Shown: positions 26,990 through 34,639 of the stretch, in pieces
Position numbering within the stretch: the stretch's first letter is position 1
Layout: each line of letters opens with the position of its first letter
NCBI GenBank assembly: GCA_018670085.1
Contig: JABHRS010000011.1
Location: 1 to 35,778, forward strand
Source of the DNA: an archaeon
GTDB lineage: Archaea > Nanobdellota > Nanobdellia > Woesearchaeales > GW2011-AR9
Length of the DNA: 35,778 nt
Direction: 5' to 3'
Program-made: the position numbers and the translations under genes
The notes under the pieces: model-generated
What the model was told of the DNA's origin: nothing
Database searches by the model: none
What the model saw: the letters and a program-made list of their open reading frames with translations, nothing else

Positions 26990-27502
26990 TTAATCTGATT
27001 TATCTAAAAAATAAGTTCCACCAATTTGTGATACGTAACCACCCCATGGAAGTTCAATACTACTAGATTTTTTATCATCACCTAATTGACGAAGAATATT
27101 AGCTACTTGTGCATCTGAAAAACCTATCCGACTAATACTATTAGTCCATAATTTTTCCGCCCTGCCTAAATTTTGTGGCAATAAAGAAGCATTCAATTCA
27201 ACTCTCCCCTGTTCTTTATATGCCCATCTTAATGTTTCGGACCATGAAGAAACAATAGTTTCTGTTGCAAATCTTAGTTGGACATTATATAGAGTTTCTT
27301 GGTCCGGTGCTGTTCTTAAATCCTTAAGGGCTCCTATTAATTTGAGAGGAATATCCCCAATTCCTTCTTCTTCAAATACTTTTTCTAAAGAAAATTTGGG
27401 TAGATCTACTTGTGGTTCCACTTGTTCCATAGAATCCAAAGTAGAAGCAACGTAGGATGCTATATATCCACATAAACTCTTATACATTTGACTAGTACTC
27501 AT
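26990..27502 (-). CDS. Hypothetical protein (170 aa)
   Basis: No family is recognised. The protein is helical and soluble (YKSLCGYIASYVASTLDSM, RFATETIVSSWSETLRWAYKEQG, SRIGFSDAQVANILRQLGDD), ending with a short beta-like tail (GGYVSQIGGTYFLDKSD). A TATA-like GTTTATAAA read on the complementary strand lies about 35 nt upstream of the ATG. Confidence 0.6.
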   Translation of the reverse strand: MSTSQMYKSLCGYIASYVASTLDSMEQVEPQVDLPKFSLEKVFEEEGIGDIPLKLIGALKDLRTAPDQETLYNVQLRFATETIVSSWSETLRWAYKEQGRVELNASLLPQNLGRAEKLWTNSISRIGFSDAQVANILRQLGDDKKSSSIELPWGGYVSQIGGTYFLDKSD

Positions 27503-27549
27503 ATTTGTTGTTACTCTACAATAGTTTATAAATGTTTCTAGAGAAAGAT

Positions 27550-27569
27550 AAAAAAAAAAAAAAAAAAAA
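27550..27569 (-). terminator. 20-base oligo-T terminator of the CYTH-kinase operon
   Basis: Twenty consecutive A on the plus strand read as a T20 run on the minus strand, 11 bases beyond the stop codon of the P-loop gene. Confidence 0.65.
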
Positions 27570-27580
27570 GGTTTGCAAAT

Positions 27581-28090
27581 TCAAAGATAACCCAAGATAT
27601 TATCCGCGCGATTCATAACAGAGTCTACTGGGATTCTAATTGGCTGATGCCCTAAACTTTGATAGACTTCTTCAATTCTTTTCTCCAAAGCTAAAGCTTC
27701 ACCAAAATTCTCTCTTCTGAAATTGTTGGTTGCAATCGAACCCAAATTTTCAATTAAAAAAACTTTTTCTAATTTTTGGGATCTTGCGTGTGGAAACATT
27801 TCACGATATATATCTCCACCTGATTCAACATAAGCCAGATTGTCTACAACACTGCGGTCCATAAAAACTTTGTAAAATTGGTTTCGTTCATTACGCTGCA
27901 ATTGCAAATTCGTGATATGTGTTTGAAAATCAGGAGCTAACCAAGGTTCAGCATCCCCCATTGCTTGCCTTAAACTGATATAATCCTCAGCTGCTTCTCT
28001 GATTACATGTTGACCTTTGATGATTTCTAGGTACCTAAGAATGCTGGATTTTCCAGATCCAGGTCCGCCAGTTAATACATACATTTTCAT
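27581..28090 (-). CDS. P-loop ATPase/kinase (AAA_28-type)
   Basis: The 169-aa protein starts MKMYVLTGGPGSGKSSILRYLE with a Walker A motif at residues 8-16. VIREAAEDYI, FYKVFMDRSVVDNLAYVESGGD (Walker-B-like D-R) and EKVFLIENLG follow the AAA_28/NadR-like nucleotide-kinase pattern, ending with a helical part EEVYQSLGHQPIRIPVDSV. It is 3 nt after the CYTH gene, so the two are co-transcribed. The phosphoryl acceptor is unknown; the CYTH partner suggests a triphosphorylated or nucleotide substrate. Confidence 0.82.
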   Translation of the reverse strand: MKMYVLTGGPGSGKSSILRYLEIIKGQHVIREAAEDYISLRQAMGDAEPWLAPDFQTHITNLQLQRNERNQFYKVFMDRSVVDNLAYVESGGDIYREMFPHARSQKLEKVFLIENLGSIATNNFRRENFGEALALEKRIEEVYQSLGHQPIRIPVDSVMNRADNILGYL

Positions 28091-28093
28091 TTT

Positions 28094-28627
28094 TTACCTC
28101 GCTAAATTTCGGTTTTTGTATTTTGGGTTGAATGTTACATCGAGCCCCAATGCTTCGAAGTTGTTGGCTTCTTGTGCTGTTTTGAATTCCACTTCAGCTG
28201 TGATTAATTCTCGATCGTAGTAAAGATCTAACTCCAGCGTCAACCCTTGATATGCTTGGCTTAACCTAGACTTGTAGATTCTGCTGCCATTGGTTTGCGG
28301 CCAGTATTTGTAGAATAAATCGGCGATGATGATTGCTTCAAACTCATCTCTTTCAAGATCCCCATGACCTTTAAGAGTAAAATAAAGATCGCCACCTTGA
28401 TCTCTGAGCCTGGCTTCATTTGGTTTGAAACCAACAGGAACTGCTAAGCTACTTGACAAATCCATCCCTGCCTCGACTGAGAGGTAACCCTGAAATGTAG
28501 AAGTTCCAGATTCACGTATTGCGTTGTACAGATCTACGAAGCTAGGATATAATTGTGATAATTTGTTTGTTTGAAAATCTTGTCCATTTTCGCGAATCAA
28601 ATATTTTCTTTCTATTTCTGTTGCCAT
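28094..28627 (-). CDS. CYTH-domain protein (triphosphate tunnel enzyme family)
   Basis: The 177-aa protein has the family signature ExExK at its start (MATEIERKYLI: E4, E6, K8). Alternating charged strands follow: EARLRDQGGDLYFTLKG, DEFEAIIIADLF, RIYKSRLSQA, LTLELDLYYDRELITAEVEF. CYTH enzymes bind triphosphate groups in a beta tunnel and act as inorganic triphosphatase, thiamine triphosphatase or class IV adenylate cyclase; which one cannot be told. First gene of a two-gene operon with the P-loop kinase. Confidence 0.87.
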   Translation of the reverse strand: MATEIERKYLIRENGQDFQTNKLSQLYPSFVDLYNAIRESGTSTFQGYLSVEAGMDLSSSLAVPVGFKPNEARLRDQGGDLYFTLKGHGDLERDEFEAIIIADLFYKYWPQTNGSRIYKSRLSQAYQGLTLELDLYYDRELITAEVEFKTAQEANNFEALGLDVTFNPKYKNRNLAR

Positions 28628-28665
28628 TATAATTTGATTAAGGGACTGAGTTTTACTTAATCATT

Positions 28666-28697
28666 TGTTGTAGAACTTACTACAACAGATTTATATA
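28666..28697 (+). promoter_or_regulatory. Operator-like palindrome plus TATA box of the second TrmB gene
   Basis: TGTTGTAG (28666-28673) and CTACAACA (28680-28687) form a perfect 8-bp inverted repeat with 6-nt spacer. It ends two bases before the TATA box TTTATATA (28690-28697), centred 26 nt before ATG 28720. The arrangement is like that at the other TrmB gene, but the palindrome sequence differs. Confidence 0.65.
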
Positions 28698-28719
28698 GCT
28701 GACTTGTTCTTTGATAGTT

Positions 28720-29436
28720 ATGGCAAAAGTTGAAATGGTTTTGGAGAATTTAGGGTTTAGTCCAAACGAAATCAAAGTCTATTTAGCACTAAATGATCAG
28801 GGGACTTGTAAAGCTGGAAAAGTTGCAAAGATTGCAAAAATTGATCGCAGCAGTTGTTATAACTCTTTGAAAAATTTGTTGCAAAAAGGGTTGGTAAGTT
28901 ACGTTTTAATGGGGCAAGTTAAATGGTTTCAAGCAACTGGACCTAAGCGATTGCTTGATTATGTGCGCGAGCAGGAAAATGATGTAAAAGAAATATTGCC
29001 GCAGTTACATGCAAGGCATAAAGCTGCCAAAATATCTGGCCAAGTTAGATTGTTTAAAGGAATAAAGGGAGTGAAAACAATTCTTCAAGACATTATTAGA
29101 ACTGAAGAAAATAATTTAGTATTTGGTAATGAAAGTCAGCTTGAAGAAAATATGCCGACGTTTCAAAAACAATTTGTCCGTCAATTGAAGGAGAAGAAAA
29201 TATTTGTGAAAGAAATTGTACGCTCCGGTCGTGGGAGTAAAACTTCTAACCCAAAACAAACACGCTACGTTCCAAAGTCACTGGAGTCCCCGGTTGTCAC
29301 TAATATTTATGGAGATAAAATTGCTTTGATAATTTGGACAGATGAGCCTGAAGGGATCATTATTGAGAATAAAGCTGCAGCAGATGCGTATCGAAGTTAT
29401 TTTGAGTTTATGTGGAAACATGCGAAGAAGAAGTGA
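28720..29436 (+). CDS. TrmB-family transcriptional regulator (copy 2)
   Basis: The 238-aa protein has the winged helix MVLENLGFSPNEIKVYLALNDQGTCKAGKVAKIAKIDRSSCYNSLKNLLQKGLVSYV. The second domain is VRLFKGIKGVKTILQDIIRTEENNLVFGNE, ending YFEFMWKHAKKK. ATG 28720 is chosen over TTG 28711 because of the TATA distance. It is a paralogue of the gene at 14756. The recognition helices (LHRTTIYDFLEKL against IDRSSCYNSLKNL) differ, in line with their different upstream palindromes. It sits just before tRNA-Thr. Confidence 0.85.
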   Translation: MAKVEMVLENLGFSPNEIKVYLALNDQGTCKAGKVAKIAKIDRSSCYNSLKNLLQKGLVSYVLMGQVKWFQATGPKRLLDYVREQENDVKEILPQLHARHKAAKISGQVRLFKGIKGVKTILQDIIRTEENNLVFGNESQLEENMPTFQKQFVRQLKEKKIFVKEIVRSGRGSKTSNPKQTRYVPKSLESPVVTNIYGDKIALIIWTDEPEGIIIENKAAADAYRSYFEFMWKHAKKK

Positions 29437-29504
29437 AACTTGGCGAATCTTGGATAGCAAGCAAAAAGCTTAAAAAGGAAACTAGCGAATCACAGATAGA
29501 TAAC

Positions 29505-29576
29505 GCCCCGATGGCCTAGCGGTATGGCACTACATTGGTAATGTAGAGATCCCGAGTTCAAATCTCGGTCGGGGCT
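29505..29576 (+). tRNA. tRNA-Thr(GGT)
   Basis: Acceptor GCCCCGA (29505-29511) pairs with TCGGGGC (29569-29575), discriminator T29576. Anticodon stem CTACA/TGTAG (29530-29534 and 29542-29546), anticodon GGT at 29537-29539. T arm CCGAG-TTCAAAT-CTCGG. No intron, no encoded CCA, T run directly after. The 3' end faces the integrase gene 130 bp away, so it is the likely attachment site. Confidence 0.95.
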
Positions 29577-29652
29577 TTTTACCCTCAGTGTATAGCTCCA
29601 CGGCCCATTTTGGGCTACAAAGTATTTAATTACTGTTTCTTGGAGGGATACA

Positions 29653-29712
29653 ATGGACACAAAACAATCAGAGATTTTTAGTTTCCATCAAAATCATGGA
29701 AGTGATTTATGA
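29653..29712 (+). CDS. 19-residue leader peptide overlapping the integrase start
   Basis: ATG 29653 follows a good ribosome binding site (TTGGAGGGATACA). The ORF encodes MDTKQSEIFSFHQNHGSDL and ends in TGA within ATGATGG, so its stop codon overlaps the integrase start codons (29709 and 29712). TATTTAATTA (29623-29632) is a possible TATA box. Stop/start overlap suggests that integrase translation is coupled to this leader. Confidence 0.5.
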   Translation: MDTKQSEIFSFHQNHGSDL

Positions 29713-30896
29713 TGGACATACATGATTTCGCACATAATTTTCTAAAAGCACAAGAAAGAGTTGAAAAATCACAGCTTTCAAAACGAAACAAAGAATTAAT
29801 TAGCAAATTTATCGATGACTTAACTTTGCAAAATATTGGCACATCCAGACTGATAAAATATACAACCATGATTCGTATTGTTGCAGGGAAACTTGATGTT
29901 GATCTTGATACAGCAACAATTGAAGATATTCGAAAATATGTGAGTGAGATTCAAAGAAGTTCTTTATCTCCTTGGACTAAGAAAGATTACAAAGGAGTGA
30001 TTCGCAAGTTCTACAAATGGCATTATCAATGTAAAGGTAAAAACAAATACCCACCAATTGTTGATTGGATCACAACTACAGTCAAACGTTCTGAAAAAAA
30101 GTTACCGTCTTCATCAGATTTGCACCTAGAAGAAGATATCAAAAAAATGTTAAATACTGCTGAAAATTCAAGAGATCGGGCATTTGTTGCAATACTTTGG
30201 GAATCTGGATGTCGCATTAGTGAAATTGGAAACTTACAGATCAAACAATTAAGTTTTGATAAACTTGGAGTAATGTTTAATGTTCAAGGGAAAACTGGAT
30301 CTCGAAAAATTCGATTGATTTCAAGTACAGCTTACATTGCAAGTTGGCTAAATGATCATCCTTTGAGACATAATAGAGATGCCGCACTATGGGTTAATTT
30401 TCGAGGGCAACGAAAGCATCAAGCGATGAAGTACCGAAATATCAGAAAAATGCTACAAGAACTTGCTAGAAAAGCAGGAATTCAAAAAAAAGTTAATCCA
30501 CATATTTTTAGGCATTCCAGAGCTACTTTTATGGCAAGCCACTTAACAGAATTTCAAATGAACCAATATTTTGGTTGGATTCAAGGATCTGATATGCCCT
30601 CAACTTATGTTCACCTTAATGGAAAAGAAGTAGAAAATGCTATTTTGAAATTGAATGGGATAGAAATTGCTGAATCAAAAAAAGAACAACAGATGAAACC
30701 AAAAATTTGTACAAAATGTAATAAAGTGAACTCTTTTGATTCTTTGCATTGTTCACAATGTGGCACTGTCCTAGATTTGAAGCTAGCTTTGGAAATGGAT
30801 GAAACACAATCAAGTGCTGATGATACTATGGCTAAATTGCTTAAAGATAAAGATGTTCAATCACTTCTTCTGAAAAAGTTGAGGAGTTTGATATGA
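29709..30896 (+). CDS. Tyrosine recombinase/integrase with C-terminal zinc ribbon
   Basis: The 395-aa protein has a SAM-like core-binding domain (residues ~1-105) and a catalytic domain with R169 (ESGCRISEI), K195 (GKTGSRKIR), H265-x-x-R268 (HIFRHSRATF), Trp290 in the place of the second His and the nucleophile Y300 (STYVHL). A zinc ribbon follows: CTKCNK...HCSQC with C334, C337, C348, C351. Family members carry out site-specific integration and excision; this ribbon-tailed form is frequent in archaea. ATG 29709 or 29712 could be the start. There is no separate ribosome binding site, in line with coupling to the leader. Confidence 0.93.
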   Translation: MMDIHDFAHNFLKAQERVEKSQLSKRNKELISKFIDDLTLQNIGTSRLIKYTTMIRIVAGKLDVDLDTATIEDIRKYVSEIQRSSLSPWTKKDYKGVIRKFYKWHYQCKGKNKYPPIVDWITTTVKRSEKKLPSSSDLHLEEDIKKMLNTAENSRDRAFVAILWESGCRISEIGNLQIKQLSFDKLGVMFNVQGKTGSRKIRLISSTAYIASWLNDHPLRHNRDAALWVNFRGQRKHQAMKYRNIRKMLQELARKAGIQKKVNPHIFRHSRATFMASHLTEFQMNQYFGWIQGSDMPSTYVHLNGKEVENAILKLNGIEIAESKKEQQMKPKICTKCNKVNSFDSLHCSQCGTVLDLKLALEMDETQSSADDTMAKLLKDKDVQSLLLKKLRSLI

Positions 30897-30898
30897 AG

Positions 30899-30962
30899 TT
30901 TGGTTTGTCAGACCACAATATTGGCCAAAAGTTTGGTCTGATAGACCAAATATTTATAAATG
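30899..30962 (+). promoter_or_regulatory. Two operator-like palindromes and TATA box of the AAA_14 ATPase gene
   Basis: TTTGGTCT-gat-AGACCAAA (30932-30950) is a perfect palindrome. A degenerate copy, TTTGGTTTGTCAGACCACAA, begins 33 bp earlier (30899-30918), a spacing of about three helical turns. TTTATAAATG (30953-30962) follows immediately and is centred 26 nt before ATG 30983. A dimeric repressor binding co-operatively on one face of the DNA is a natural reading. Confidence 0.7.
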
Positions 30963-30982
30963 AATGCCACTTTACTACGAAA

Positions 30983-32245
30983 ATGGATAGAGAAAGACTC
31001 AAAGAAGCACTTTTAGAACATAATCAACAAAAGCTTACTTCAAATTTCATTCCACGGGAGCTACAACAAAAACTTGATGAACATGCAAAGTCAGAATTTG
31101 TGATTATAGTTTCTGGAATTCGACGCTCAGGGAAGAGCACAATCCTCACACATTTGCGGCAACAGCTAGATAGTTATTATGTGAATTTTGATGATGAAAG
31201 GTTGATTGATTTTACTGTTAAAGATTTTGTAGTGTTATATGAATTATTACAAGAGTTGTTTGGTGAAAAAGACACATTCATATTTGATGAAATTCAAAAC
31301 ATTCCTGCTTGGGAACGCTTTGTGAGGCGCCTACATAATGAAAAAAAGAAAGTCTATGTAACTGGATCAAATGCTAGTATGCTTAGCCGTGAACTGGGGA
31401 CCCATCTTACAGGTAGACATATTTCTCTTACTATGTACCCATTTTCCTTTCGAGAATTTTGTAGCTTCCATAAAATGAATTTTGACCTATTAACACTGAC
31501 AAGTTCTAATAAAGCAAAAATCAAACGTTTGTTCGCACAATATCTAAAACAAGGAGGATTTCCAGAGTTTCTACGTAGTGAAAAAATAGAGTACTTAAAA
31601 TCGTTATATGAAAATATTTTGTATCGAGATATTATTACTAGGTACAATATTCCTAACGAAAAGCCACTTAAATTGACAGCAACTTATGCTGCTAGTAACG
31701 TTGGCAAAGAACTCAGTTTTAACCAAATCAAAAAACTTACTGGATTAAGTAGTGCAACTACAGTTAAAGAATACTTCTCATACCTTGAAAATAGTTATCT
31801 TTGTTTTCTAATCTCGCGTTATGATGATTCACTTAAAAAACAAATTTACTATGCAAAAAAGGCATATTATATTGACCCTGCGATCGCTAGTCTCCTTGGA
31901 TTTCATAGCTCAGAAGACTATGGGAGAATACTTGAGAACATTGTTTTTATAGATCTGATGCGTGAAAAGAAAGAGATTTATTTTCACAAAGGAAAATATG
32001 AATGTGATTTTGTACTACGCCAAGGTACAAAGATAGTACAAGCAATACAAGTTACAAAAGTTTTAGGTAAAAATAAAGATAGAGAATTACAAGGACTTTT
32101 AGAAGCAATGAAAAGATATAAACTCAAGAAAGGGTTGATCTTGACAAAAGATCAAAGCGAAACATTTGTAGTTGATAAGAAGAAAATTGAAGTCAAACCT
32201 GTGTGGAAATGGCTTTTGACAAAGTCAAAAGGCGACCAAAAATAG
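30983..32245 (+). CDS. AAA_14/DUF4143 ATPase
   Basis: The 420-aa protein has Walker A IVSGIRRSGKSTIL, Walker B KDTFIFDEIQNIPAWE and sensor region KVYVTGSNASMLSRELGTHLTGRH, followed by the family strand YPFSFREFC and the signature YLKQGGFPEFL. The C-terminal DUF4143 part includes ILENIVFIDLMREKKEIYFHKGKYECDFVL, a restriction-nuclease-like E-x-D core, and QAIQVTKVL. Such ATPases are widespread in archaea and on mobile elements; role unproven. The start is ATG 30983, not 30893, because the longer frame runs through the operators and TATA box. Confidence 0.9.
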   Translation: MDRERLKEALLEHNQQKLTSNFIPRELQQKLDEHAKSEFVIIVSGIRRSGKSTILTHLRQQLDSYYVNFDDERLIDFTVKDFVVLYELLQELFGEKDTFIFDEIQNIPAWERFVRRLHNEKKKVYVTGSNASMLSRELGTHLTGRHISLTMYPFSFREFCSFHKMNFDLLTLTSSNKAKIKRLFAQYLKQGGFPEFLRSEKIEYLKSLYENILYRDIITRYNIPNEKPLKLTATYAASNVGKELSFNQIKKLTGLSSATTVKEYFSYLENSYLCFLISRYDDSLKKQIYYAKKAYYIDPAIASLLGFHSSEDYGRILENIVFIDLMREKKEIYFHKGKYECDFVLRQGTKIVQAIQVTKVLGKNKDRELQGLLEAMKRYKLKKGLILTKDQSETFVVDKKKIEVKPVWKWLLTKSKGDQK

Positions 32246-32372
32246 TAAAACTATTTTTGTGTATGGCTCCTTGAAAACAAGAATTAAAAAATGTTTTAAT
32301 TGTATAAATATAGAAAAATTGTTTCCTTTTCATAAGGAAACTTTTTAATTTTCTTTCCTTTTGAGAAAGAAA
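32237..32372. terminator. Three hairpins between convergent genes
   Basis: CAAAAATAG-taaaa-CTATTTTTG (32237-32259) overlaps the ATPase stop. GTTTCCTT-ttcat-AAGGAAAC (32321-32341) is followed by TTTTTAATTTT. TTTCTTTC-cttttga-GAAAGAAA (32350-32372) ends at the stop of the minus-strand 54-aa gene. All stems are perfect. They separate the plus-strand integrase/ATPase part from the minus-strand DGR part. Confidence 0.6.
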
Positions 32373-32375
32373 GCC

Positions 32376-32540
32376 CTAGTCTTCACTACAGATCCTCTTA
32401 TTCTTAAGAAATACTTGTAACTCTTGGTATGAGGGATTCTTGGATTTTGCCAAATCTAACACCAACTCTACTTCTTCTTTTGCTTTTAATTCCAATTTCT
32501 TTAGAATCATTATCCACTCAGGGAGTTTTGCTTGTTCCAT
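32376..32540 (-). CDS. Small helical protein (54 aa) downstream of the RHH gene
   Basis: This ORF from ATG 32540 to TAG 32376 encodes MEQAKLPEWIMILKKLELKAK, then EEVELVLDLAKSKNPSYQEL. It overlaps the 3' end of the ribbon-helix-helix gene by 31 nt. The sequence is amphipathic helical with balanced charge, and the overlap suggests coupled translation. It is much too short to be an Avd protein. Family unknown. Confidence 0.5.
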   Translation of the reverse strand: MEQAKLPEWIMILKKLELKAKEEVELVLDLAKSKNPSYQELQVFLKNKRICSED

Positions 32541-32731
32541 ATTAATTCCTTGGCAATCTGACGTAAAATAATATTATTTTCATCTTGCTTGCTTCCTTCA
32601 TTCATGAAATTCTCTAACACTTTACAGACTAATGCAGAAGTACTACGATAACCATGGATCTTTGCATATGTTTGCAATCTCTGCTTCAAACGAGGATTGA
32701 CTCGTGATTTCAATATGTCGTTTTTTACCAT
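32510..32731 (-). CDS. Ribbon-helix-helix-like DNA-binding protein (73 aa)
   Basis: The start at MVKNDILKSRVNPRL is chosen because the longer frame (from 32776) runs through CTTTAAATAC (TATA-like, 32754-32763), centred 27 nt before ATG 32731. DILKSRVNPRLKQRLQTYAKIHGYRSTSALVCKVLENFM has the pattern of a short beta strand followed by two helices, as in RHH (CopG/Arc or MobC-like) proteins. It lies downstream of the RT gene in the same direction and may regulate the element; a link to the palindromes at 30899-30950 is inference. Confidence 0.6.
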   Translation of the reverse strand: MVKNDILKSRVNPRLKQRLQTYAKIHGYRSTSALVCKVLENFMNEGSKQDENNIILRQIAKELIWNKQNSLSG

Positions 32732-32866
32732 AGTAGTTTCATGGATGCTACTTGTATTTAAAGTTCTGTTAAACATAGTTTAAAGTGGCTTCTTTGGAAA
32801 ATATAGATTGGAGCTAGTATTTATACTTTGTAGGCATAAGAGGCTACGAAAAGAAAGGAGAAGAGG

Positions 32867-34573
32867 TTAGATTGGTTTTGAAGAATGCCTCTTTAGAAAA
32901 GGTCGTTTGATTTTATGAACAAAGTGTTCCCAAGAGATATATGCTAATTTTTCTTTTTCTGGTAGCACGCAGATGTTCATATGATTGTTGAACAATTCCA
33001 AAAATTGATCTCGCTCCATCATCAATCCTATATTCTTTGATCGAAAGTGTTTGAATTTCTCATGACACGATAATCTTTGTTTCTTATTGAAATAGCATTT
33101 ACGTTTACAATGCACATTTTGATACCAGCGAATATTATGCGCTACTTGCTTTTCACGATACTTTGCTTTTATGTAAGATATAGTGCATTGAATTTCATTA
33201 AAACTAATATTCTGATCGTTTACTTTTTGTTTGATTTCTTTGAGAGGAGTGTTTGGATTTGAAATATGAATTAATATTTTCTTAGCTTTCTCTTTTGGAA
33301 CAACTTTATGCAGCAGCAATTGGTTGTGTTCAATCAGCTGAGCCAAATGCTGCCAAATTGTAGATACCTTCACTTTGCGCTGTGTTGCTATATCTTGGAT
33401 ACTCAACCCGTCTTTTAACAATTTCAAAGTTTTCAGGCTGCTAAATGGCATATTTGATTGCTCAACCTTGTCAATCAACTTCTCATGCTTCTTTACGCGT
33501 TTGACTTCAATTTCTTTTTGAATAGGAAAATAATCATTGAAAATTTTAATGAGTTCTTTTTGATATTTGTATGTGTTAGCATGATTTATATGTGCACACC
33601 AACCTTCAAACCATGCTATAATTTTATCTCGATTTATTCTTCCTTCCCTATATTCCCTTTGATATTTTTGGCATTTGTTCTCAAACTTGCGCAGATTTTT
33701 CTTCCGAACCAACATATGATGATAAAATATACGAAATCCAAGAAATGAAATACCACTATTGAGTGTTATAACCTTGGATTTATTTGGATGAAGAATTAGT
33801 GCCAGATGATTTTGAACAAACTGCCCAATCTTTTCTTTGTAAGTTAAAAGGATTTTTTTTGATGGACTTAGGATGACAAAATCATCAACGTAACGAATGT
33901 AATATTTTGCTTTAAGTTTGTGTTTCACATATTGATCTAGTTCGTTAAGATAGACGTTTGCTAGAAATTGAGAAGTGAGGTTTCCAAGTGGCATGCCTTT
34001 CCCAGTTGATTCTGTATTGTGATTTTTTAGAATTCTTTTGAGGAGCAAAATAACGCGAGAGTCTTGTACTTTTCTCTCAACAATAGACACAAGAATATTA
34101 TGATCTATAGTGTCAAAATATCTGCGAATATCAGCTTTGAACACATAACAAGGTTTGCTATTATTTTTTGATACCTTTCGTTTGAATGTGTTGAAACGCT
34201 TGATAGCATTAAGTGTTCCTTTCCCTATTCTATTTGCATAATTGCCATAAATGAAAGTTTTATCAAACAGAGGTTCAATTACATTACAAATTGCATGATG
34301 CACAACTCTGTCGCGAAATGCAGACTTGCTAATCTTACGTGTCTTTGGATCACGCAGAATAAATATTTCTAATGGTTTTGGTGTATAACATTGCAAGAGA
34401 AGTTCAGTTCTTAGTGACTGAAGATTTGATGTGAGATTTGCTTCAAACTCAATGACATAAGGTTTGAGAGTTTTTCCTTTGCGTGCTTTTTGAAACGCAT
34501 TTTGAAGATTTTCATACGAACAAATCTCGTTAAATTGAGTTCTGAGTTGGTTGTCTCTCTTAATGATAAACAT
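32867..34573 (-). CDS. DGR reverse transcriptase with C-terminal HTH_40 and Cys/His extension
   Basis: The 568-aa protein is much longer than common DGR RTs (~300-420 aa). RT motifs: RKISKSAFRDRVVHHAICNVIEP (79-101), FKADIRRYFDTIDHNIL (145-161, catalytic Asp), GMPLGNLTSQFLANVYLN (193-210; the GNxxSQ form typical of DGR and group-II-like RTs), YYIRYVDDFVIL (224-235, catalytic DD) and SGISFLGFRIF (273-283). After the thumb, residues ~378-465 (SLKTLKLLKDGLSIQDIATQRKVKVSTIWQHLAQLI) match HTH_40, known from the ends of RecQ-like helicases and YpbB. C489, C493, C503, H504 and H509 may bind zinc. In DGRs the RT copies TR RNA with adenine errors into cDNA that replaces the VR. Confidence 0.93.
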   Translation of the reverse strand: MFIIKRDNQLRTQFNEICSYENLQNAFQKARKGKTLKPYVIEFEANLTSNLQSLRTELLLQCYTPKPLEIFILRDPKTRKISKSAFRDRVVHHAICNVIEPLFDKTFIYGNYANRIGKGTLNAIKRFNTFKRKVSKNNSKPCYVFKADIRRYFDTIDHNILVSIVERKVQDSRVILLLKRILKNHNTESTGKGMPLGNLTSQFLANVYLNELDQYVKHKLKAKYYIRYVDDFVILSPSKKILLTYKEKIGQFVQNHLALILHPNKSKVITLNSGISFLGFRIFYHHMLVRKKNLRKFENKCQKYQREYREGRINRDKIIAWFEGWCAHINHANTYKYQKELIKIFNDYFPIQKEIEVKRVKKHEKLIDKVEQSNMPFSSLKTLKLLKDGLSIQDIATQRKVKVSTIWQHLAQLIEHNQLLLHKVVPKEKAKKILIHISNPNTPLKEIKQKVNDQNISFNEIQCTISYIKAKYREKQVAHNIRWYQNVHCKRKCYFNKKQRLSCHEKFKHFRSKNIGLMMERDQFLELFNNHMNICVLPEKEKLAYISWEHFVHKIKRPFLKRHSSKPI

Positions 34574-34639
34574 AAGTGATTTTCTTTTTTCATTTGCGAT
34601 TTTTGAAAAAGTTGTCCTAACTTTAATAGCTTGCCTATT

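Noticed and set aside
32376..32731. Avd accessory protein of the DGR
   Set aside because: Neither small gene has the length (~110-130 aa) or the four-helix basic pattern of Avd; one looks ribbon-helix-helix-like.
32867..34573. Group II intron maturase
   Set aside because: The RT has the DGR-like motif order and a matching TR/VR pair next to it. I saw no intron domain V-like structure around it and no maturase X or HNH endonuclease region.
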